Shown: one piece after another, positions 11,360 through 22,135 of the stretch
Position numbering within the stretch: position 1 is the stretch's first letter
How the letters are laid out: every line of letters starts with the position of its first letter
NCBI RefSeq assembly: GCF_029867415.1
Contig: NC_081183.1
Span: 35,174,655 to 35,238,654 of the forward strand
DNA: 64,000 nt
Source: Vicia villosa
Taxonomy: Eukaryota > Streptophyta > Magnoliopsida > Fabales > Fabaceae
Reading direction: 5' to 3'
Program-made: the position numbers and the translations under genes
Notes under the pieces: generated by a model
The model's input: the letters and a program-made list of their open reading frames with translations, nothing else
Database searches by the model: none
Told to the model about the DNA's origin: nothing

Positions 11360-12090
11360 ATGGCACTACCTCTCACTTACAATAACATTAGGGCTGGCAT
11401 AAAAAAGGAGTTCAAACTCTCTGAAGAGGAGTTTGATGAAAATTCCATAAGCATCAGTGCCCTTTTTGCCAACCAAGACCTTGATTTCTACTATGAAATC
11501 CTAGAGGGACCTGTTTATCCCAACATGCTAGCAGACTTCTGGATGTTTGCATCTCTACGCATAGATTCGGAAGGCAGAACCACTATAATCTCTATGGTTC
11601 GACATGCCCATATTAGAATCACTCCCTCCACCATCTCTGACCTGATGATATGTAACAACTCTGGTGAGACCTTTGATGACAATAGCTTCAACATGACTAC
11701 TCACCTTCTGTTGAGGACTCTTATGGATAACGATCCTTTCAGCGCCAAAGTCATCAGGGTTTTGCATCAACTGCTCGTGGGTAACTTTCGTCCACGAAAC
11801 CATGATCATAACAGCATCATGGTGGAGGACTTGGAATTTATCCTCTGTGCCCTTCGTGGGAAGAAAATCAACTTCCCTTAATGATTTTCAAAGGGCTTGT
11901 TGAAGCAGTTTCCATGGCTGCTGCTCGTCAAGGGGTTGTAACCTGTCTTCCATATGGAAGACTCTTATCTTACATATTCCTCAAAAAGGGAATAATAAGG
12001 AGGATGCATAAATCTGGATCCATGGACATGTTCGAGGCAGAAAGCTTGCCCATGTTGCCCCTAGAGGGTTTAGACCAAAGGATCAATTAG
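11360..12090 (+). pseudogene. Antisense protein with putative plant transposon domain, element B
   Basis: The start ATG at 11360 (CCCCATGG context) follows a TATA box and a pyrimidine-rich leader. The first frame (MALPLTYNN...) runs to 11881, and a one-base shift near 11880 leads into the second frame, which ends at 12090. Segments such as YEILEGPVYPNMLADFW and, after the shift, LPYGRLLSYIF resemble the putative plant transposon protein domain found in many legume repeat proteins. That family has no known biochemical activity. The gene is opposite to B's own coding strand, next to the integrase end and downstream of the PMD gene in the same direction. An intron instead of a shift at 11880 is not supported by splice sites that I can see. 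Confidence 0.7.
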
Positions 12091-12310
12091 GAGGTAGTTT
12101 GTTTTAGGTTTTTTTTTTATGTTTTGGATTTTTTGACCTTTAATGTTTAAGGAACCACCTTTCCTGTAATGAATGTACTCTTTTAATATTAATGGAAGAT
12201 ATTTTGAAGTTTCTTTGTCTTCTTCTTTATTTGCCATACATGTTTGTTTGAACACAAAGCCATTTTGGTGTTAGTTCAACCATTTTGGCTTACGTAGTAT
12301 ACCTCAATAT
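12091..12310. other. Convergent spacer between antisense gene and B integrase
   Basis: No coding sequence. It is T-rich with a TTTTTTTTTAT run near 12110 and AATATTAATGG near 12186, and probably holds the 3' ends of both converging transcripts. Confidence 0.4.
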
Positions 12311-13563
12311 CTACGTTTTTGCAATCTTTACTTCATGCATGCTTGGTTTGTATCTCTTCAGATATTTCCCGTTTACTCTTAAGATCCTGCAATCTTCTGC
12401 TAACTCTTCTATTTCGTAAGCGTTATTCGAGAATACTTTCAAGATTCGAAAGGGTCCCTCCCAGAGTGGAGACCATTTACCAAGTGCTTGATTCTTTCGA
12501 TCTATAGGTAAAATAACTTTCCAAACTAAGTCATTATTGATAAAAGTTTTACCTTTCACCTTTTTGTTGTATGCTCTGGACACTCTTTCTTTTTGTCTTT
12601 TTATCATCTCCAATGCTCGAAGTCTGTTTTCGTCCAAGTCTACTAGTTCATTCATCATCAAATCCCAATACATGTTAGGAGGGATTTCTGCCTGTCTTTG
12701 TATCTGAACTGACTGCAAATATATCTCAACTGGGAGTACTGCGTCATGTCCAAATGTCAATTGGAAAGGTGTAGTGTTTGTAGCTTATTTTGGAGATGTT
12801 CGACAAGCCCAAAGCGCTTGATCCAAGGTTTTGTGCCAACTCTTAGGCTTTTTTCCACATGTTTCTTTATGAGACCGATTATTATCTTGTTCGCTGCTTC
12901 GACTTGTCCATTTGCCTGAGCATAGTAAGGTGTAGAAGTAAACAACTTGAAACCCATTTCTCTGGCGAAGTCTTGCATTTTTCGCCTAGTGAACACTGAT
13001 CCTTGATCTGTGGTTATACTTTTTGGGATTCCAAATCTGTATATGATGTGTTTCTGAATAAACTCAATCACATCCTCTTGGTCTACGTTCGTCAGTGGTA
13101 TCGCTTCGACCCATTTTGTGAAGTAGTCTATTCCTACTAATATGTATCTTTGACCCTTAGAGGATTTAGGGTGAATTTCTCCAATCAGATCCAATGCCCA
13201 GCCTCTGAAAGGCCATGGTTTTATTATTGAACTTAATTCATTCGCTGGAGCGTGTTGAATACCTGCATGCTCTTGGCATTCTTGACATCCTTTTGCAAAT
13301 TCTATGCAGTCTTTTAACATAGAAGGCCAATACATTCCATATCGAAACAGAAGCCATTTCATTTTGTGCCCTGCTTGATGTGCCCCACATGCTCCACTGT
13401 GCACATTTGAGAGAGCCAGATATGCTTCTGCTTCTCCCAGACATTTCAACAAGACTCCTTCAGGAGTTTTCTTGAACAATTCGTTCCCCATCAGGAAATA
13501 TGATAAAGCTCTATACTTCACCTTTCTATCTATGTCTGTTGAAGGATCTTTTAGATAGTTCAC
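12311..13563 (-). pseudogene. Element B integrase, broken
   Basis: This minus-strand Ty3/gypsy integrase has an H-x-H-x-C-C type N-terminal zinc domain (HSGACGAHQAGH...CQEC, about 13410-13270) and a catalytic core with GIDYFTKW near 13120, TDQGS near 13010 and the QVEAANK glutamate near 12905. The C-terminal domain (WSPLWEGPF near 12480) ends at 12311. A TAG at 13576 separates it from the RNase H part. The frame shifts near 12849-12854 in a run of T (A on the sense strand), and an in-frame stop lies at 12785-12787. It would insert element cDNA into the genome; this copy cannot. Confidence 0.9.
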
Positions 13564-13575
13564 AATTGGGCTCCT

Positions 13576-14571
13576 CTAATCTGTGTCCGCTAAAGAGTCT
13601 ATGTTTAATACCTCAAACTCTTCTTTGCTGGCAAAACCTAATTGTGAATTCTCCAGGTCACTTGGGGAAAGCTTGGTAGCCATTGCTTTTCCTCTTACTT
13701 CGATTAGTTCCTCTAATTTCTCTTTCGATACCTTGTATCCTGAGGCTAACTGTGCCAGATCGTTTGCTTCTTGATTCTTGGTCCTCGAAACGTGATTTAA
13801 CTCCACATATTCAAATTTTTTAAGCAGCCTATTTGCTATGACAAAGTACATGATCAAGTTTTCTTTGATGCATTTGTACTCCTTTGTTAGTTGCTTAATC
13901 ACTAGTTCGGAGTCTCCTTTAATTTCGACTCTGGTTGCCCCCAATTCTAACAAAGCTTCAAGTCCAGCAATCAGTGCTTCATATTCAGCTTCATTGTTGG
14001 AGCATTAGGGACCTTCGATCTTGTACTTGAGCTTTGTTGGAATTCCATCAGGAGAAATTATCAATATTCCAACACCAGTCCCCTCTCTATGAGTCGAACC
14101 ATCGAAGTATAGCTTCCAAGGCTTCAAGTCTACATATTGTTGAGGGTTCTCAACCACTGCATGGTCAACAATGAAATCTGATACAATCTGACCTTTCATT
14201 GCCTTAAGAGGTTGAAATATCGGTGAGTATTCAATAAGGGCTAAAGCCCATTTGCCAATTCGACTATGCAATATTGGCTTTGATAGCATATGTTTGATAA
14301 CATCACAATGAGACGAAACATAAACATCAACTGGCTTTATATAATACTTAAGTTTGATACAAGAGAAATATAAACAAAGGCAGAGTTTTTCTATTGCACT
14401 ATACCTAGTCTCTGCATCATTGAGTACCCTACTTAAATAATAAATGGCTCTTTCGATGCCATTTTCATCTTCTTGTGCTAACATACTGCCTATTGTATTA
14501 TCTGAAGCTGAAATATACAGGCGCATGTGCTTCTTCCCATTTGGGGGAGACAAAATTGGTGGATGGATCAA
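13576..14571 (-). pseudogene. Element B RNase H and second (archaeal-type) RNase H
   Basis: The block starts with the retroviral-type RNase H next to RT ([19 protein letters not shown], about 14485-14425). A second RNase H follows: [17 protein letters not shown] near 14110-14060, then NNEAEYEALIAG near 14000 and the GDSELVIKQ segment near 13910. The second domain is the hallmark of the Tat lineage of plant Ty3/gypsy elements. In-frame stops occur at 14005 (TAA) and 13576 (TAG where D has tryptophan). Role: removal of RNA from the RNA/DNA hybrid during reverse transcription. Confidence 0.88.
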
Positions 14572-14595
14572 GTATTGCTTGATTTTATCAAAAGC

Positions 14596-15923
14596 CTATT
14601 GATGTTCAACACGCCATTCGAACTTTTCTTGCTTGAGTCGAAGTAGAGGGGAGAAAGCTTGCGTGCGTCCACTCAAATTAGAGATAAACCTTCTTAAGAA
14701 GTTTATCTTCCCCAGCAAGGACTGCAATTCTTTCTTCGTGGATGGAGGCTTAGTTTCCATGATAGCCTTCGTTTTATTCTGGTTAATTTCTATTCCCTTC
14801 TTATGGACTACGAAGCCCAGGAAATCTCCAGCCTGCACAAAGAAAGCACATTTAAGGGGATTCATCTTTAAGCCATGTTTTCTCATTCTTTCGAATGATT
14901 GGCTTAGATGATCGAGATGATCGTAATCTGAGACAGATTTCACAACGATGTCATCTATGTATACTTGCATGAATGTTTCTATAAGATCATGAAATATAGA
15001 GTTCATTGCTCTCTGATAGGTTGCCCCAGCATTCTTTAAACCGAAAGGCATTACAACCCACTCATAGGTGCCTATTGCCCCTGGGCAACGAAAAGCTGTT
15101 TTAGACACATCTTCTTCTGCAATGAAGATCTGATTATACCCAGAGTATCCATCCAACATACTTAGGTATTCGAAGCCTTCGGCTGAATCTACTAACATTT
15201 TTGCCACAGGCATGGGATATTCATCCTTAGGAGTTGTTGCATTCAGATCACGAAAATCTATGCATACTCTTAATGAACCATTCTTTTTAATAACTGGTAC
15301 AATATTAGCAATCCATTCGACATACCTCGTGGTTCTGATGAACTTGCATCGTAGAAGTCTTTCGACCTCTGCTTTGATCTTTGAATGAATTTCTGGTGCG
15401 AACCTTCTAGGAGTTTGCTTTATGGGCTTTCTCCCTTCCTTTATGGGTAGCTTTAATTCGACCAAATCTCGCCCCAAACCTGGCATCTCGTCATAATCCC
15501 ATGCGAAGCAATCTCTATTTTCCTTCAGCAACGTGATGACTTTTGACTTCAGCGTTGGCGCCAGTTTCGCACTGATGTATGTTACCCTCTTCTGATCTCC
15601 ATCTCCGAGATTTACTTCTTCGAGTGGATCTTAGGATAACATTTTGATACTTGCCCCCATTGGGTCTTTCCCGAAACCCAAAGGCTCTTCGTCGTAGATT
15701 GCATCTAATCTTTGATTTATCTCTTCTCCTAAGATCTCTTCGACTCGAACTGGATCTTCAGGTATTTGAGGGATCATATGTATCCCTGAATCTGGCGTTT
15801 CCTCCTTTCTTAGACCTGCATTAACCAACATGTTTGATAGTTCGGCTTCAAGAGCCGTCTTTCTTTTATTCTCGGCTATATAAGCCGAAATCTTTTCGAA
15901 AAATGATGACTCAGACATCATCA
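14596..15923 (-). pseudogene. Element B reverse transcriptase
   Basis: The pol frame opens at about 15923 with MMSESSFFEKI, overlapping the TGA that ends the gag-protease frame. The RT contains CIDFRDLNATTPKDEYPMP (about 15260-15205), the MPFGLKNAGATYQRAM segment near 15050 and YIDD (about 14965). The frame is stopped by TAA at 15631 in the linker and by TAG at 14596-14598 (glutamine in D). Otherwise it aligns with D throughout. It would synthesise cDNA in cytoplasmic particles. Confidence 0.92.
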
Positions 15924-17054
15924 ACGTCGTCATGCCAGCCTGTTGGCCGTATTGTTGGGTAATGCTCCATTGGTGCGGTATCTTCTGGGCCATCCATTAT
16001 TTCCTTATTCCATTGGAAACCATTTGGGTGCAAAGACAAGTAATACAACGCATTCTTGTTTGGGGTGTATATATCTTCCGCAGCATGGCAAGGTCCTATA
16101 TTTGCCAAGTTCCTATCGAAGTTAGTCTTATTAACTTGGTTAACTTCAGCCATGTAGTAACTCTGATCCCCCTCAATATTCTCTACTATGCCATCCTCTC
16201 TCCAAATGGTTAACCTTTGATGCATTGTCGAAGGCACATCAGCAACTCCGTGGATCCATTCCCTTCCGAGCAAGAGGTTATAATTTGCTTTCGCTAGTAT
16301 GACCATAAAAATAGTTGGCCTTGTGACTGAACCCACCGTTAGATTTACTTGGCCAACTCCCAAGGTTTTCCCTATTTTGCCTTCATAGTTAGACAAAACC
16401 ATGTTGTGTGGCCTTATATCAGTATCAAACATACCAATTCTTTTCAGCATGTATTGGGGCATTAGGTTCACCGCTGCCCCTCCATCTACCGGGACTTTAT
16501 TAATGCCAATATTTTCAATCTTAGCCCTCATGTAGAGTGGTTTCAAATGGTTTCGCATACCTTCATCAGGCCTTTCGAAGAAAGCATTCTGCTCTTCAAC
16601 TGCACCATTGTTCAACACATAGTAACACACAGGTCTGTGTTTTGCCATCTCTTCGACGTCAGTCTCTTCACCATCTTCAACTTCAGTTTCTTGATTAAAC
16701 TCATGAGGGAGTACAGATACAACATTGCAGTTGAGGTTTATAGATGATACTCCATCAGAGTCAAAATCATTTGTCATTCTATCATCTTCTTTCCAAAGGC
16801 TGGAATGCATCTTTTCCTCTTCCTTCTCATTTTCAGAATCGAGCAACTTGCGTTCCAAGGAGGTTTGTTTGTCCCTGCCCCCAGCACTGGGATTTGATTG
16901 CTACTTGACTCTCCAGCCTCCCTTGGTTTGAATTCCCTTTGGGCTTTCTTCATCCTCTGATGCCTTCTCCATTGGGATCTAGACATAGGATTTTTACCTT
17001 TGTAGTTTTCCAACCTGTACATCTCTCGATTGGAAGTCTGGAATTGCTTCCTAT
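15911..17054 (-). pseudogene. Element B gag C-terminus and aspartic protease
   Basis: The frame enters from across element C, since 28642 and 17054 are contiguous in the original. It encodes the lysine-rich segment YKGKNPMSRSQWRR near 16990, then shifts by one base near 16860-16880. The protease motif VDGGAAVNLMP (about 16500-16465) has the catalytic D-G-G-A form typical of Tat elements, and LLLGREWIHG follows near 16270. The frame ends at a TGA at 15911-15913 that overlaps the start of the RT frame. The enzyme would cut the polyprotein. Confidence 0.88.
17050..17054. other. Target site duplication of element C, left copy (CCTAT)
   Basis: CCTAT precedes the TG of C's left LTR, and the same five bases follow its right LTR at 28642-28646. 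Removing C and one copy restores the reading frame of B across the site. Confidence 0.93.
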
Positions 17055-18429
17055 TGTAGCAACCTGCCTAAAAATTTAATGTTTAGAGTCGCCACCTATT
17101 CTACCAAGGCGAATAGGAAACCTACGTAGTTAAGAGATCAGGGTAAGGTACTATATTCAGGTCGAGGGAAGGTGTTAGGCACCCAAAACCCTTTCCTAAA
17201 GGTTAACATTGCAAAGATGAAGGTTTGTGGCAAAAGATAAAGAAAGATGACAGAGAGTAAATATAGTTAAAGGCTAATTATTTGAACATGATTAGAGTTT
17301 GGAAGAGGGGGACTCGCCTTGTTGCCAAGTGCCTACGTATCTCCTTAGGGAGAATCAGAGTCTACGTATTTCGGGAACAGGATTGTACGCCTTAGAATTA
17401 GAATGTGGTTTGAAATTTTGTTTTGAAGGCTTTTTGAATGGCCTTATCGTAGTTGTTGAAATGCGAAGTTCGAAGGTATTTTGAATTACCTTATCGTAGT
17501 TGTGAACATCGCAGCGTTTGAAGGGGTAAATTTCTGTAGTGTCGTGGTTTAGTGTATTTTGAGTGTTTGGGCGTACAACCCTGATTTTAATTTGTCACCG
17601 TTAGTTACAATAATCAATAGGTTTGATTACCATGGCTAACGGATTAAAGGGAGGATTGCTAACCACTATAATCGATAGATTCAATTATCGCGAATAGCAA
17701 ATGTGCATATTTTAATTATCGTTATCCTCATAATCGATAGATTCGATTACAAATAATAACGAATTTTGATAAAGGGAAAATGCTAATCATCGTAACCAAT
17801 AGCTTTGGTTAAAACCATTTAGCAAAATAATTATTATTTAAATTTAATATTTTAATTATTAAGTAATTATTTGATTGTTACCCACCGCGATCAATTGATT
17901 TAATCGAAGTGAATAAAATTCTAAATTACTTGGCTAAATACCCAAGCCGGTTGGAAAACCCTAATTCTAATACTTTGGCCACTGGCCAATGGGATTGGGC
18001 GAACCCTAATATCTTAATATATTTATATTAAGGGTTTTTATGGTTTTTTTTTATAATTATAATCAAAATTAATTAAATAAATTAACTCGAAAAAAAATCG
18101 AGGAAAATAACCGGGAGAATAGTCGGGAATTAATCCTAATATTAATAGTCCTAATCCTAATTATGTTAATTGATTAAACTAAAAATATTAATTAATATAT
18201 ATAATCTAAACAATTAAATAATAAAATAGAAAATTATATATAAAAAACCTGGGATTTGATTCAGTGTTGTTGTGTCTGGAAATTCCATGGTAGTCTTCTA
18301 TCCTTATGTGCGTCAGATCTGAATTGGAGGAGATCTAGTGATGGAAACGCGAGGGTGTACTATGGTCCTAATGAGGACGCGCGCACTGGATCAGATTGCA
18401 TTCGTTTGCAGAGAAAATACTCCAAAATA

Positions 18430-18505
18430 GTGTGGGAGCCAGGAATCGATCCTAGTCCCTTGCCCATGAAATTTGATGCGCCTCTTTTTCCACTCAGCCA
18501 AAGAG
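18430..18505 (-). promoter_or_regulatory. tRNA-like A-box/B-box module in C 3' LTR
   Basis: On the sense strand, TGGCTGAGTGG (18500-18490) is a full match to the Pol III A box, and GGATCGATTCC (18452-18442) matches the B box at 10 of 11 positions. The 37-base spacing is tRNA-like. No complete cloverleaf can be drawn with confidence. The module is downstream of the TATA box, in the transcribed part of the LTR. The other LTR has it at about 27515-27588. Confidence 0.55.
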
Positions 18506-19053
18506 ATTTTGCTGTTAAATGTATAAATGTGATACAAAATATATTAAATAATGTTGACTCAGACTTAGAAAAAACTGTGCGCCCACTGGTTCTTCTTCCT
18601 TGTTGTCTTTCCGAAAATACGCAGATTCGGATCTCGAAGATGGTAGATCCATTTGTGCGATGGTGGTTGGAGGTGATATTGTTTGTTGAATCGCCGGTGT
18701 GCCGTGAGTGGATGGTCGGAGAAGGGACGACAAACGGAAGTGGCCGGTGGTGATGAGCTTCCGCGGTGGCGCAAGGGGGATCAAAGTGGCGATTTGCGGT
18801 GGTTGCGAATCGGAGGGAGATGAGCGGCGCATGCGGGTGTGGATCGGTGGTTTGTCGGAAAAGACGGTTGTGCGGCTGTGCTTCTACGATTGGCGGAGAT
18901 CCGTCGTCGGAAGAGGGAGCGGCGAAGCTGCCGCCGCGTCGGGGTTGCTGTTCGCGGTGGTGGGCAGATGTGAATTCGGCTTCCGATTCTCCTTCTTCTT
19001 TTTGTGTAGGTTAATTGTGGGATCGGCCTCCTTTTCCTTGTTAAAATTAGTCC

Positions 19054-19061
19054 TATTTATA
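19054..19061 (-). promoter_or_regulatory. TATA box in C 3' LTR
   Basis: TATAAATA on the sense strand, preceded by ACTAA; conserved at 28137-28144 in the 5' LTR. Confidence 0.6.
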
Positions 19062-19443
19062 TTAGTGTATTAGGTTAGGGTTTTCCTATACCTAATGGGC
19101 TTATTACCTAAATAACTAATAATTAAAAAATAAACTAATTCTAATAATCCTAATATTAATAAGAATAATCCTAAATAATTAATTAAACCCAACTAAAATG
19201 AAAACCTAATTAGTCCTAATTCTACCTAATAATAATAATAAAAGCTAATTAGAAAATGCTAATGTTAACAAAAAAATTAATAATGTTAAATGCTAATGGT
19301 TAGTCATGATAAAATAATAATCGAAAGAAATGTTAGCAAAAAGCAATTATATCTAAAATGACAAAACCTTGTAATGATTGGGTCCAATGTGTAGATCCCA
19401 AAACACCTGCTACTCACGCCCTTATTCTAACTCGACCTAATTT

Positions 19444-19446
<3 letters not shown>

Positions 19447-19502
<56 letters not shown>
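19447..19502. repeat. (AG)n microsatellite in C 3' LTR
   Basis: About 28 AG units. The matching position in the other LTR (28530-28545) has only about 8 units, so the run changed length after insertion. Confidence 0.95.
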
Positions 19503-19506
<4 letters not shown>

Positions 19507-19598
19507 ACAATAGAAATGTCAAACCCCATGATTCTTAATTTTGAACCTGAATGGATGAGCAGGCGTAGATTTGATCGGGCAAATTTTGGGGTATGACA

Positions 19599-19612
19599 GC
19601 TGCCCCTGTTCA
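19599..19612 (-). other. Polypurine tract of element C
   Basis: Sense strand GAACAGGGGCAGC next to the LTR start TGTCATACCCC. Element E has a related but different tract (AATAGGGGCATC) in the same place. Confidence 0.7.
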
Positions 19613-20289
19613 ATCTTCTTAAACCTGAAGAGTCAGATAGGCACGTCTGCCTATCGTGATCTAAAGGTAGAAGATGATTGGACACTGAAATGCCCTGAAA
19701 TTTGCATGGGAAGAAGTTCCGTAGGAGATGGGCTTACAGATGCCATCCGAGGTGAATACCATTTTTCAGAGTGTGAAGCAAACGCTTGGGAAAGGGACCA
19801 CTGTGTTTTTTTTCGTTGTAGCACGGCCTAAAAAGGCAACCTGGAATTTATGCAATGTTATGATGCATGCGATGTATGATGCAGTGAGCTTCTCAAAATA
19901 AATGAGAGCGATGTATGTATATGCATTATGTATAAATGAGGTATGCTAATTGAATGATGCATGATTGTTAGTTATGTTAGTTGAAGTTAGTAACTTTGGA
20001 AAAGAAAAATAGAACCTTGTTTGTTATTGATGAAATTTTGAAGAAGATCACTGCCGAGGGACTAACGTGATAAACCCAATTGAAGAAGTGTTTGAGAAAC
20101 CTTGTGATTGGGGAAAATAAATCCCTATTTGCAAAGAGACGTAGCTTTATATCACTTCCAAGGGACTAACGTGATATTAATCAGCGAGATGATTTGACGG
20201 AGATCACTGCCAATGGACTAATGTGATGAATGTTTTGTAGAAGGAGTTTACCTTGCTATGGTGCTAGCGAGGGTTTGCAGTTTGTAGGT

Positions 20290-21055
20290 TACCCACTTAC
20301 TATAGTTCTAGTAAGTCGTCGCAGTTAGTCACACCTACTTACTATTGTAGTTTGAGTAAGCTTATCGTAGATGGTATGACCCACTTACTATAGTTCTAGT
20401 AAGTCGTCGCAGTTAGCCATACCTGCTTACTATCGTAGTTTCAGCAAGTTTATCGTAGATGGTGTGGCCCACTTACTATAGTTCTAGTAAGTCGTCGCAG
20501 TTAGCCATACCTACTTGCTATCGTAGTTTGAGTAAGCTTATCGTAGATGGTATGACCCACTTACTATAGTTCTAGTAAGTCGTCGCAGTTAGCCATACCT
20601 GCTTACTATCGTAGTTGGAGTGAGTTTATCGTAGATGGTAAGGTCCACTTACTATTCAGTAAGTCGTCGCGGTTGACCATACCTACTCTTTATCGTAGTT
20701 TCAGCAAGTTTAATCGTAGATGGTGTGGCCCACTTACCAGCTCTAGTAAGTCGTCGCAGTTAGCCATACCTACTTGCTATCGTAGTTGGAGTGAGTTTAT
20801 CGTAGATGGTAAGGTCCACTTACTATTCAGTAAGTCGTCGCGGTTGACCATACCTACTCACTATCGTAGTTTCAGCAAGTTTAATCGTAGATGGTGTGGC
20901 CCACTTACTAGCTCTAGTAAGTCGTTGCAGTTAGCCATACCTACTTGCTATCGCAGTTGGAGTAAGCTTATCGTAGATGGTATGACCCACTTACTATAGT
21001 TCTAGTAAGTCGTCGCAGTTAGCCATACCCGCTTACTATCGTAGTTTTGATTAAT
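20290..21055. repeat. 88-bp tandem repeat array in element C
   Basis: About eight and a half units. CCCACTTACTATAG starts at 20292, 20380 and 20468, giving an 88-base period; later units carry short deletions. Each unit has an internal inverted repeat, CTTACTA...TAGTAAG, and a second weaker one around ATCGTAG. No protein frame is conserved across units. Confidence 0.9.
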
Positions 21056-21559
21056 CCCCAAAAGGATCACATGCTATAGCTCTAGCAAGCTCACCTGTAC
21101 CAATGGGATCCACTTGCCCTGGTTCGGACAAATTTACCTGCATAGAAGATTGTTTTCCAGTATGAAAAGGATTCACTTGCTTTGAGACTCACGACTCGAG
21201 GGTCGGGGAAGATAGTATGTCCAATGTTTTACGACTCGTGGGTCGGAGAACACACTTATTACAACACGAGGGTTGGAACAGAGTTTTTTTTTGTAGTATG
21301 AGAATGCGCTAGATGATATGTATATGTTAATGCTAATGCGTATGTATATGTTTTATGAGAGGAATGAACAGCAAGATTGCTATCATCGGTAAAGTTACCG
21401 GGATACGTCATTCAGGTGATTGAGAATAAGCCAACAGTAAGGTTACTGGCATCGGTAAGGTTACCGGGAAGCAAGTGGACAATGTGGTTTAATACCAGAG
21501 CTTTGAATTGGATGTTTTGATGTATGGGATAATGCTTATGCTCATGCATATGTTGATTG

Positions 21560-22135
21560 ATGTAATGAGTGGAACGAAATAATGTCTTCTATAAGACTAC
21601 CTGAAAAAGGTTTTTGGAATGGATGTGAAAATTTGTCTTAAAGAAGACTACCTGAAAAGGTTTTTAGCAAAGGATGAGGAATGTCTTAAAGAAGACTGTC
21701 TTGAAAGGCTGAAAAATGTCTTAAAAGACTACCTAAAAAGGGTTTTAAAGAAAGAATAACGGATGTCTTAGAAAAGACTACTTAGGAAGGTTCGTAGAAT
21801 GTCTTAGAGAAGATTACCTGAAGAGATTCCTGAAAAGGATGCCAAATTATTCTGAAAAAGACTACCTGGAAAGGTACTTAGAACAAGAATGTTTTGAAGA
21901 AGACTACCTGAAAAGGTACCTAGAATGTCTCGAAGAAGACTACCTGAAAAGGTGCTTAGAACAAAAATGTCTCGAAGAAGACTACCTGAAAAGGTACTTA
22001 GAAAAAAGACAATGTCTTGAAGAAGACTACCTGAAAAGGTTCTTGGAAAAAGAAATGTCTTGAAGAAGACTACCCTAAAGAGGTTCTTGGAGATGACGAT
22101 GATTGTCTTAAAGAAGACTACTCAAAAAGGTGTAG
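21560..22135. repeat. Degenerate tandem repeat (GTCTTGAAGAAGACTACCTG unit)
   Basis: Units of roughly 36-60 bases contain GAAGACTACCTGAAAAGGT and differ by small indels. A 74-codon plus-strand frame through the regular part (21839-22063) encodes only EEDYLKRYLE repeats and is a by-product of the array. Confidence 0.85.

Larger units (their letters stand above)
17055..19598 (-). repeat. 3' LTR of element C
   Basis: The 2544-bp copy pairs with 26118-28641. It differs by few substitutions, a longer (AG)n run at 19447-19502, and lack of an 18-base duplication present near 26925-26960 in the other copy. A TATA box is at 19054-19061 (minus strand). Confidence 0.94.

Noticed and set aside
18430..18505. 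Functional tRNA gene
   Set aside because: A and B boxes are present, but no acceptor stem or anticodon arm can be drawn. Kept as a tRNA-like module only.
18256..19073. Frames of 80-165 codons on both strands in C's LTR, repeated at 27339-28156
   Set aside because: They overlap each other in several frames, match no family I know and sit in LTR sequence. Duplication follows from the LTR pair, not from gene conservation.
20290..21055. Possible CRISPR-like array
   Set aside because: Units are contiguous 88-base repeats without unique spacers, in plant repeat DNA.
21839..22063. Plus-strand frame with EEDYLKRYLE repeats
   Set aside because: It is a read-through of the tandem array; units outside the regular part break the frame.
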